Below are positions 36,227 through 43,058 of a DNA stretch of 64,000 bases, in pieces. Positions within the stretch are counted from its first letter, which is position 1. Each line of letters begins with the position of its first letter. The notes under the pieces are model-generated. The model was not told the origin of the DNA, did no database searches, and was given only the letters and a program-made list of their open reading frames with translations. The stretch is from Lactobacillus melliventris (lineage in GTDB: Bacteria > Bacillota > Bacilli > Lactobacillales > Lactobacillaceae): NCBI RefSeq assembly GCF_013346935.1, contig NZ_JAAEEB010000006.1, positions 1-64,000 on the forward strand, given 5' to 3'. Position numbers and translations under genes: made by a program.

Positions 36227-36536
36227 AATCTGTACTCCTTACATGATTTTCTTATTAACTCACTAACTGGTAGCTCTCCTTTCTTTTTTATTTTTAGACA
36301 CTAAATTTATATCTTTTAATAAGCCTATAGCTTATTTACTTCTGAAAGGTGAAACTTTCCATAGCTAAATGACTCTTGTATTTTAAAAATTAATATTGAT
36401 ATCATTTTTGCTTTTAATATGAGCATCTCCCTTGTAAATTTTATTTACGCGTAAATTAATGTTGTATTAACATGTCTACCTCATATTAACACTCAATTGC
36501 ATTTTATGTAAAGGCTTTCTTTAGAACGCATCAAAA
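36227..36536. promoter_or_regulatory. Upstream region of the EIIB/C/D-deglycase operon
   Basis: This 310-base region carries the operon's promoter. It contains a perfect 14-base palindrome ATTTACGCGTAAAT at 36443-36456, a candidate operator for the GntR regulator at 31810, and a small hairpin AATAAGC / GCTTATT around 36319-36336 in the presumed leader. A clear -35/-10 pair could not be fixed. Confidence 0.45.
36443..36456. promoter_or_regulatory. Candidate operator palindrome
   Basis: ATTTACGCGTAAAT is a perfect palindrome about 220 bases upstream of the EIIB start. Its form suits a dimeric regulator such as the linked GntR protein. It was not found again upstream of the regulator gene itself. 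Confidence 0.4.
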
Positions 36537-36571
36537 AAGCAGATACTAGTGTTTTCTACTAGTATCTGCTT
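36537..36571. terminator. Terminator after the apf-like gene
   Basis: Perfect 14-base-pair stem AAGCAGATACTAGT / ACTAGTATCTGCTT with a seven-base loop and a T-run on the minus strand, 40 bases after the stop codon. Confidence 0.9.
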
Positions 36572-36610
36572 ACTTTTATAAATATTCTGTTTTAACTTTA
36601 GACTAACTAA

Positions 36611-37279
36611 TTAGTACCAACCATTAGCAAGCCAGAATTGTTTAGCTGCTGCCCATGAGCCGTAGCGACCAGCAACATAGTTGTCAGCAACACGCTCTTG
36701 ATTAGCGGCTGAATAGTCGCCGTTAAGATATGCGGCAGAAAGTTGGTATTTACCAATGTACTGACCATTTTGCGCACTGTATGAGCCACCAGATTCACGA
36801 CTGGCAATCCATGCCTTTGCTCCTGCTTCTGAGTCAGTTGAAGCAGTAGTGTAATTTATATTAGTAGCGTAAGTTGACTCAGTGTTATTTGCAACCGTAC
36901 TGTTTTCAGTCTGACTGCTGGTTACCGCTGTATTTTGAGATTCATTTGCCGGATGATAGCCTTTATTGACGTATTTGGCCTTAACCCATTGGTTCTTGCC
37001 TAAGTCGTACCACTTGTGACCCTTTTTGTCATAAGCAGTCTTAATGACTTTCCAAGAAGAATTACTTGGTAAAATTTGACCAGTAGCCTTAGGGTGTTTA
37101 TAACTGTTCCAAACATGAATTGAATTACCATCAACATAGTTAACAGTTACAACTGCTGCATCATTTTCAACGGTAGCTGCTTGAACGTCGCTAGTTGCAA
37201 CGCTGCCTATAACTGCAACTCCAGAAGCAGATAATGCTGCTACTGCTGCTGATTTAACTAAAATAGATTTTACCTTCAA
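36611..37279 (-). CDS. apf: Aggregation-promoting factor (Apf)-like surface protein
   Basis: A 222-residue exported protein. The signal peptide (about 1-34) ends in DVQAA. Residues ~40-110 form a SLAP-like wall-binding module (YVDGNSIHVWNSYKHPKATGQILP, KWYDLGKNQWVKAKYVN); a Ser/Thr/Asn-rich linker follows; the last ~70 residues are the conserved Apf C-terminal domain, related to the lysozyme-like/transglycosylase fold (AWIASRESGGSYSAQNGQYIGKYQL, ending WLANGWY). The glutamate in SRESGG is the likely catalytic residue. In lactobacilli Apf proteins are abundant surface proteins affecting cell shape, aggregation and adhesion. Confidence 0.9.
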   Translation of the reverse strand: MKVKSILVKSAAVAALSASGVAVIGSVATSDVQAATVENDAAVVTVNYVDGNSIHVWNSYKHPKATGQILPSNSSWKVIKTAYDKKGHKWYDLGKNQWVKAKYVNKGYHPANESQNTAVTSSQTENSTVANNTESTYATNINYTTASTDSEAGAKAWIASRESGGSYSAQNGQYIGKYQLSAAYLNGDYSAANQERVADNYVAGRYGSWAAAKQFWLANGWY

Positions 37280-37667
37280 AAAAATTCTCTCCTTAAATAA
37301 AAATCCATAATATGTTTTTCAAATCAAAAATAGTAAACTAATAATCAATTTGATGTTATATATACTACAACTGTAAAATTGCAGAATGATAACAGGAATA
37401 TCACTCAACCTTTAAGAATTAGTTACCATTTTTATGAAAAATGTCATAGTTGTAACACAAAGTTAACTGTTATTTAATTTGACAAACAGCCATAATAGCA
37501 AGGTAAAATGCAATGTTGTAAGTAGCAAGAACATGCGTTTGTTCACTTAGATTTAAGCGAGTATAGATTATTTTTGCAACATAAATGAAAAACAATAGCC
37601 AGTTTTGAATATTTTTGTTGCAAAAGTGCTATAGTTAATTTAATATTCAGCTGAAAGGAAAAGAAAA
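37280..37667. other. Divergent upstream region of apf and a small ORF
   Basis: AT-rich DNA between two divergent genes. The apf side shows ATATA-rich -10-like elements around 37350-37375. On the plus side a TATAGT -10 is seen at 37630-37635, before the small ORF. No further gene is seen in these 388 bases. Confidence 0.4.
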
Positions 37668-37784
37668 ATGAGTAAATATGAAGTTAAATTAGATGAAAAT
37701 GATTTACAGATGCTTGAGGATTGTCATTCAAAAAATCCTTCAATTATGAAGGCATTGAATGCAGCTAAAAAGATTGAAGATTAA
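37668..37784 (+). CDS. Small hypothetical protein, 38 residues
   Basis: A short frame beginning MSKYEVKLDENDLQ and ending NAAKKIED, with a good ribosome site (GAAAGGAAA) 5-8 bases upstream and a -10-like TATAGT before it. It is acidic and predicted helical. I do not recognise it. Its 3' side is followed by about 60 codons of open frame in another phase (to ~37963) lacking a start codon, so the original gene may have been longer and frameshifted. Confidence 0.45.
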   Translation: MSKYEVKLDENDLQMLEDCHSKNPSIMKALNAAKKIED

Positions 37785-37982
37785 AAGTTAATACGACTAG
37801 AAAGCAGATATGTCCTGCTCCCAAGTTTGAGGAATATTTTGGGACTAAATTGTCTATGCAAGATAAAATTGAACTTGTTAGTCATAGAAGATTTTCATTA
37901 GCTATATTTTGGCGGTATCACATTATCAAATCTATTCCAGCAGCAAGCACTTTTGTAAGATAGCGCAATTATAACTTTAAAC
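37785..37982 (+). pseudogene. Open stretch without a start, possible gene remnant
   Basis: Directly after the 38-residue frame, the adjacent plus-strand phase is open for about 60 codons (..KFEEYFGTKLSMQDK.., ..RRFSLAIFWRYHIIKSI..) to a TAG at 37961-37963. It has no good start or ribosome site. The composition is protein-like. Together with the small ORF it could be the decayed remainder of one gene. No family recognised. Confidence 0.3.
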
Positions 37983-38121
37983 AAAAAGAGACTGGGAAAA
38001 AACTCTAACCTAACTAAAAAGACCGACAAATCACGTCAATAAAACGTTGATTTGCCGGTCTTTTTAAATTGTGAAATTTTTTAATTTAACTTCAAAGAGC
38101 ACTTTTTTCCAGACTCTTTTT
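37983..38121. repeat. Nested inverted-repeat element (MITE-like or double terminator)
   Basis: Outer arms AAAAAGAGACTGGGAAAAAA (37983-38002) and TTTTTTCCAGACTCTTTTT (38103-38121) are near-perfect inverted repeats. They enclose a second, longer hairpin at 38016-38065. Elements with an ends-sequence of the type AGAGxCTGGGA occur repeatedly in lactic acid bacterial genomes. It ends seven bases before the fruA-like gene stop, so it also works as that operon's terminator. Confidence 0.65.
38016..38065. terminator. Terminator hairpin after the EIIBCA gene
   Basis: An 18-base-pair stem starting AAAAAGACCG and ending CGGTCTTTTT, with one A-C mismatch and a 14-base loop. T-runs on both strands. Confidence 0.88.
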
Positions 38122-38127
38122 AGTATA

Positions 38128-40047
38128 TTAATTATTTTCAAACAAAGCCTGAATTTCTTCAGGAGTGTTGGCCTTTTTAAGGCTTGCAATAAAGTCTTCA
38201 TGAGTCAACAATTTAGCAGTATTTGACAAGTATTGCAGATGAGCATTGCTATCAGTTTCTGGTATTAAAAAAGAAATAACTGTATCAATTTTCTTGCCAT
38301 CTAAAGATTGCCAATCAATTGGCTCTTTGAGTTTTAAGACTATCATTGAAGACTTGGCAATTGCAGCTGACTGAGCATGGGGAATTGCAAAACCATCAGT
38401 CATACCAGTTGAGCCTTCTTTTTCACGTTTAAGATAGCTATCGTAAACCGCATCACTATCATTTGCTAATTGGTTTTTGACAGCAAAATCAGCCAGATAT
38501 TTGAGTGCATCATTACGACTAGTAACAGCAACACCAACTTGAATGTTCCTTAATTCAAGAATATCACTGGGCTCAAAAGCTTCTGTATTAATTTCAGTAT
38601 TTTGATTAGTTACATTGGCCTCGCTAGGTGCAACAGTAGTTTCTGCTGCTGCAGCCAGCTTATCTTTTTTATCAAATCTACCGGCAATTAAAGCTAACAG
38701 CGCTCCTGAAATAGCAGCTCCAATGAGAATCCACAATACCCATAAGAACGGTTTATTAACTAACGGTAAAACAATAAAGCCACCATGAGGAGCAGGTACA
38801 CTAATTTTCGTTATATAAGTTAAAACTGATGCTACTGCAGAACCAACCATAAATGCCGGAATATTCCATAATGGGTGTTTAGCAGCAAAAGGAATCGCGC
38901 CTTCAGTAATATGAGTTGATCCCAGTAAAAAGTTGACATAGCCAGCAGCTCTTTCACTCTTTGAATATGCTTTGCGATTCATTAAGACCGCAAAGCCCGT
39001 AGCTAGAGGTGGAGCGATACAAGCCGCAGAAACACCAGCCATAAAGTAATAGTTTCCTTGTGCTAACAGCACGGTTCCCGTAACGTATGCCGCTTTATTA
39101 ATTGGTCCACCAAAGTCTGCCGCACACATGATGCCAATTATGATACCTAACAGTGCAGGATTAGTATTTTCAAAACCTCTAAGCCAGGACATTAAACCAA
39201 CGTTCAATGCTTTAATTGGGGTATTTAACAAATACATAATTGATCCCGTGATTAAAACCCCGAGAACAGGTAAAAGAAAGATTGATTTCAACCCTCTAAA
39301 TTTATCATCTGGCAGTGGTTGAAATAGCTTCTGCAAGCCTAAAACAACGATCGCAGCTAAATAGCCACCAACGATGGCTCCCAAAAAGCCACCGCCACCG
39401 TTGAAGGTGATAAAACCCGCAGAAAGGCCTACTACAAAACCCGTTCTTTGAGCCAAAGCTTCAGCAATATAAGCTCCTAAAACTGGAGCCATTAAGTTCA
39501 TAGTAGTACTGCCGACTGTATTTAGCATCGCAGCAAATTGATTGTATTCGCTACTTTTTGGATTTGCTGAATCAATTCCCCAGAAGAAGGAAATAGCCAT
39601 TAGCACACCACCTGCAACGACAAATGGCAACATATGAGAGACGCCATTCATTAAAGAGGTATAAATTTTGTTGCCTAGCTTTTGATTTCCTACACTATCT
39701 TTATTTGAACTCTTGGCTGCCTGACCCTCTTTATAAATAGGAGCTGCCAACGCTTTTTTAATTAAAGCATCTGGCTCTTTAACACCCCTTGCTACCGGAA
39801 CTACTACTAGACGTTTGCCTGCAAAACGATCTAAGCCAACATCAATATCAGAAGCAACTATCACTGCTTGAGCATCTGCAATTTCTGCACTAGTCAGATT
39901 ATTTTCGATGCCGGTTTGACCGTGTGTTTCAATTTTAATGGTATAGCCAAGCTTTTCTGCGGCTTTTTCTAAAGCCTCTTCTGCCATAAATGTATGAGCG
40001 ACACCGGTTGCACAACCAGTAGCACCCACCAAATCATATTTAGCCAC
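38128..40047 (-). CDS. PTS fructose-family EIIBCA
   Basis: A 639-residue membrane permease in domain order B-C-A. EIIB (about 1-100) carries the phosphorylated cysteine in GATGCATGVAHTFMA. EIIC (about 130-455) has ~9 helices with TGFVVGLSAGFITFNGGGGFLGAIVGG and FGGPINKAAYVTG. EIIA (about 495-639) carries the histidine in DGFAIPHAQS. It takes up fructose or a related ketohexose as the 1-phosphate. GTG start after AAAGGA. It is cotranscribed with the PfkB kinase one base upstream. Tagatose is a possible substrate given lacD nearby. Confidence 0.9.
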   Translation of the reverse strand: MAKYDLVGATGCATGVAHTFMAEEALEKAAEKLGYTIKIETHGQTGIENNLTSAEIADAQAVIVASDIDVGLDRFAGKRLVVVPVARGVKEPDALIKKALAAPIYKEGQAAKSSNKDSVGNQKLGNKIYTSLMNGVSHMLPFVVAGGVLMAISFFWGIDSANPKSSEYNQFAAMLNTVGSTTMNLMAPVLGAYIAEALAQRTGFVVGLSAGFITFNGGGGFLGAIVGGYLAAIVVLGLQKLFQPLPDDKFRGLKSIFLLPVLGVLITGSIMYLLNTPIKALNVGLMSWLRGFENTNPALLGIIIGIMCAADFGGPINKAAYVTGTVLLAQGNYYFMAGVSAACIAPPLATGFAVLMNRKAYSKSERAAGYVNFLLGSTHITEGAIPFAAKHPLWNIPAFMVGSAVASVLTYITKISVPAPHGGFIVLPLVNKPFLWVLWILIGAAISGALLALIAGRFDKKDKLAAAAETTVAPSEANVTNQNTEINTEAFEPSDILELRNIQVGVAVTSRNDALKYLADFAVKNQLANDSDAVYDSYLKREKEGSTGMTDGFAIPHAQSAAIAKSSMIVLKLKEPIDWQSLDGKKIDTVISFLIPETDSNAHLQYLSNTAKLLTHEDFIASLKKANTPEEIQALFENN

Positions 40048-40048
40048 T

Positions 40049-40978
40049 TTAATTCGTCCTTTCCGTTACTGAAATTTGTGGTAATAAATTATCTAAAGAA
40101 AAATCTGTTAGTCCTGTGCGACTAGCGGTATCGCTTCCCGCGGCAACAGCCATTTTAAGAGCAGCACTAATAGGTTTTTTCTTTTCCAAAAAGGCAATGA
40201 AGGTGCCAAGCATGGTATCTCCGGCACAAGCTGAATTAACCACTTGTATTTGCGGAGCATTGGCAAACAGGATATGCCGTTCATTTATAAAAGCAGCACC
40301 ATCAGCACCTAGAGAAACTAAAACATTTTGACAACCCAATTTAATTAATTTCTGAGCCAATTCGACTGTTTTTGTGGCAGTCATCTCACCCTCATAATTG
40401 AAGAAGGCAGCGAGTTCATCATTATTAGGTTTAAGTAAAAACGGCCGATATTTTAAAGTATCAATTACTTCTAGGTAACTACTGTCAATCACAAATTTAG
40501 CCCCTTGTTTTTGGACTAATTGAGCCAGTTGCACTAAAAAGTTTGGTTTTATACCCCGAGAAAAGCTTCCGGAAACAACTACCATATCATCCTTAGTTAC
40601 TGTGCTTTCAAGATAATCCAAAAATTGATCTTGTTTATCTGAACTTACTACTGGTCCGGGATTAACTTGTTTGTATTCTGTACCTTCGTCTAAAACATCC
40701 GTAAAGACATTAACTCTAGTAGGTTCTTTTACCTTTAAGAAATTAGTTTTAATACCCTTTGCTGTTAAACCAGAAATAACATAATCTAGTGTAAAGCCGC
40801 CACCAATACCAGTAGCTACACTATCAATGCCCAATTTCTTTAAAATGAACGAAACATTGACTCCCTTACCATTAGGTTGTAATTCAAATTTTTCAGTTCT
40901 ATTAACTACCTTTGGTTCCAGCTTTTTAGTGACAATTACTAAATCAATTGCTGGATTCAACGTTACTGTATAAATCAA
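40049..40978 (-). CDS. PfkB kinase: 1-phosphofructokinase or tagatose-phosphate kinase
   Basis: A 309-residue ribokinase-superfamily kinase of the FruK/LacC group. The N terminus IYTVTLNPAIDLVI, GGxG-type substrate loop, and C-terminal VNSACAGDTMLGTFIAFLE (catalytic aspartate in the GAGD-like AGDT) are diagnostic. It phosphorylates fructose 1-phosphate, or tagatose 1- or 6-phosphate, to the bisphosphate. It starts with TTG after GGGAGAG and is the first gene of the operon with EIIBCA. The choice between FruK and LacC/TagK cannot be made from sequence. Confidence 0.85.
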   Translation of the reverse strand: MIYTVTLNPAIDLVIVTKKLEPKVVNRTEKFELQPNGKGVNVSFILKKLGIDSVATGIGGGFTLDYVISGLTAKGIKTNFLKVKEPTRVNVFTDVLDEGTEYKQVNPGPVVSSDKQDQFLDYLESTVTKDDMVVVSGSFSRGIKPNFLVQLAQLVQKQGAKFVIDSSYLEVIDTLKYRPFLLKPNNDELAAFFNYEGEMTATKTVELAQKLIKLGCQNVLVSLGADGAAFINERHILFANAPQIQVVNSACAGDTMLGTFIAFLEKKKPISAALKMAVAAGSDTASRTGLTDFSLDNLLPQISVTERTN

Positions 40979-41049
40979 AGATTTCTCTCCCTTTTTTTGC
41001 CTTTTGTATTATTATTATAAAGACAAATATGTGTAACGTTTTTCTGAAT

Positions 41050-41063
41050 TGATAGCGTTTACT
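41050..41063. promoter_or_regulatory. cre-like site between the PfkB operon and the RpiR gene
   Basis: TGATAGCGTTTACT matches the cre consensus at all but one or two positions (T at position 4). It lies in the 123-base divergent promoter region of the EIIBCA operon and the RpiR-family gene, so CcpA repression of either is likely. Confidence 0.6.
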
Positions 41064-41101
41064 ATAATTAATAGAAAAATATTTACAAAAGGAGCACTTA
41101 A

Positions 41102-41863
41102 ATGGCAACAAAAGAACTCTCAGCAGCAGAATTGCATCTTTGGAATATAGTCGAAAATAATCCCCAAAAGATTGCTAACATGTCGATAGTAAAGCTAAGT
41201 CAATTTGCCAACGTGTCAACGGCTACAATTGTGCGCACCATGCAAAAGATGGGTTATAGTGGTTACACCTCTTACCGTGAAACTTTGAAACTAAAAAGCA
41301 ATTCAAATTCCACTTTCAGTGTTCTAAATGATGCTGATGATAAAATTAGAAGCGTCATTACTAAAAACGAAATTGAAATGAACAACACGCTGCACAATTT
41401 GAGCTACAGCACAATTGAAGACAGTATTTCATTGACCAAACAAGCTAAAATAGTTTTTATTTTTGCCCGTGGTTTGTCCGAATCAATTGCTCACGAAATG
41501 ATGGTCAAATTACAATTAACCGAAAAATACTGCGAATTTCACTCAGATCCAAATATCATTAAAACAATTGCCAGCAAGATTAAGAAGGATTCGTTAGCAA
41601 TTTTTATTACCCTAAACGGAGAAACTGAGGAACTAGTAACTGCAGCTAAAGCTTTAAATAAAAATGATGTTCCAATTTTGACATTTACTACTAACCCATC
41701 CGGCAGTATTTTGCCTTTCTCCACTTTAACTTTCATTGGCTACAAATCAAAAACTAACTATTTTCCTGAATATGAGGTTAGATCACGACTGCCACTGCAA
41801 ATAATGACGCGCATCTTTTGTGACGCTTATTCGGTTAGATGTGATTTTTACAAGAGCAAATAA
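41102..41863 (+). CDS. RpiR/MurR family transcriptional regulator
   Basis: A 253-residue regulator with N-terminal helix-turn-helix (IANMSIVKLSQFANVSTATIVRTMQKMGYSGY) and a C-terminal SIS domain (about 110-240; VFIFARGLSESIAHEM, LAIFITLNGETEELVTAA) that senses a phosphosugar. It is divergent from the PfkB-EIIBCA operon, which it probably controls in response to a hexose phosphate. Ribosome site AAAGGAG. It converges on lacD with a shared terminator. Confidence 0.9.
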   Translation: MATKELSAAELHLWNIVENNPQKIANMSIVKLSQFANVSTATIVRTMQKMGYSGYTSYRETLKLKSNSNSTFSVLNDADDKIRSVITKNEIEMNNTLHNLSYSTIEDSISLTKQAKIVFIFARGLSESIAHEMMVKLQLTEKYCEFHSDPNIIKTIASKIKKDSLAIFITLNGETEELVTAAKALNKNDVPILTFTTNPSGSILPFSTLTFIGYKSKTNYFPEYEVRSRLPLQIMTRIFCDAYSVRCDFYKSK

Positions 41864-41903
41864 AAAGCCTTCTATACTTTAAATTAGTATAGAAAGCTTT
41901 TTT
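41862..41903. terminator. Bidirectional terminator between RpiR gene and lacD
   Basis: Stem AAAAAGC-TTCTATACT pairing with AGTATAGAA-GCTTTTT, one mismatch, seven-base loop, T-runs both ways. Confidence 0.88.
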
Positions 41904-41920
41904 AAGTTTGAAAAATTCAG

Positions 41921-42916
41921 TTATTCAGCAACTTCCAGCTTATCACGCCAGGATTTTGCCCCTTTAAGAGCTTCATTTAAGTTTTCGATATTCTCTTTAC
42001 CATGAGTAGATAACCATTTTCTACCTGCTTCTTCACTTTCAGCAGCGAACGGTTTAATGGCAGGTTTCCAAGTAGCACGACCACAAAGAACACCGTTAAA
42101 GTCAGCTCCAGCTTCTTCAGCCATTTTAATTTCAGCGATAAATTCTTCACTGGTTACACCAGCTGATAAGAAAATATAAGGCAAGTCAGTTATTTCAGAC
42201 TGCTTTTTAAGCAGATTCTTGGCTTCTTCTTGAGTATAAACAACATTGTTGTCACCGTTAAAGCCTTCGACGAATTTAATGTTAAACGGAATTTCAACTT
42301 TAAGGACAGTTACACCATATTCAGGCTTTGAAAATTCTTTCATTGTCTGCAAAACTTTGTCAGCTTTAACCTTGGCAAATTCTTCGCTCTTGGCATCAGG
42401 AATGTTAGCATCATAAGTCAAAACCTCTAAGAATAATGGTAGTTCATTGGCCTTAGCTTCTGCACCAACTCTTTCAACAAAAGCTTGTTTTTTATCATTA
42501 ATTTCTTCGCCCTCATCAGGATCATAATAAACTAAAAACTTAATGGCATCTCCGCCTTCATTTTTAATTCTTAATCCGGACTGATTAGCAATTAAATCAG
42601 GCATTCTTCCTGGTTCAGTCGTATCATAACCAGTTTTTTCATAAGAAAGTAATAATCCGCAATTTTTATCTCTAACTTTGGTAGCTGGTAAGCCATACTC
42701 TGGATCAGTCAAAATAGATGAAGCATATGGGGTCAGCTCACTAGATACTGCTTTTTTAAAATCAACGATAGTTGTTTCATCAGCAGGTTTGTTAGCAGCC
42801 TCTGCTAACATCTTTTTCAAAGAGCCACGTTGGTCAATTGCCAAAGCACTAATTATGCCATCAGTAGTTGACAAGTTTGCCATATGTTTGGCAACTGCTG
42901 CAGAAATTGTTTTCAT
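41921..42916 (-). CDS. lacD: Tagatose 1,6-bisphosphate aldolase
   Basis: A 331-residue class I aldolase of the LacD family, splitting tagatose 1,6-bisphosphate (and in some members fructose bisphosphate isomers) to dihydroxyacetone phosphate and glyceraldehyde 3-phosphate. Conserved segments: ISALAIDQRGSLKKML, LTDPEYGLPA, GLLLSYEKTGYD, VLKVEIPFN with the Schiff-base lysine, and YIFLSAGVTSEEF. Ribosome site AAAGGAGA. It is monocistronic but sits between the PfkB-EIIBCA operon and the GH31 gene, and would serve both galactosamine and tagatose breakdown. Confidence 0.94.
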   Translation of the reverse strand: MKTISAAVAKHMANLSTTDGIISALAIDQRGSLKKMLAEAANKPADETTIVDFKKAVSSELTPYASSILTDPEYGLPATKVRDKNCGLLLSYEKTGYDTTEPGRMPDLIANQSGLRIKNEGGDAIKFLVYYDPDEGEEINDKKQAFVERVGAEAKANELPLFLEVLTYDANIPDAKSEEFAKVKADKVLQTMKEFSKPEYGVTVLKVEIPFNIKFVEGFNGDNNVVYTQEEAKNLLKKQSEITDLPYIFLSAGVTSEEFIAEIKMAEEAGADFNGVLCGRATWKPAIKPFAAESEEAGRKWLSTHGKENIENLNEALKGAKSWRDKLEVAE

Positions 42917-43058
42917 TATATATCTCCTTTAACATTATCTTTAATCGCACAATTATTATTATATACTGATAGTTTAGCCTTTTAAAGAAAAGCAGAAGTT
43001 TTAGTAAACTTTTTCACAATTATAAACAATTCAGAAAAAATTTACTTTGATCACCAAA

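Noticed and set aside
36507-36520. cre-like TGTAAAGGCTTTCT near the apf terminator
   Set aside because: The central CG is GG and the site is ~280 bases from the next gene start; too weak.
40116-40331. Plus-strand frames inside kduI/kdgK/fruK-like and other genes
   Set aside because: They lie wholly inside strongly supported genes on the other strand, with no ribosome sites and poor codon use.
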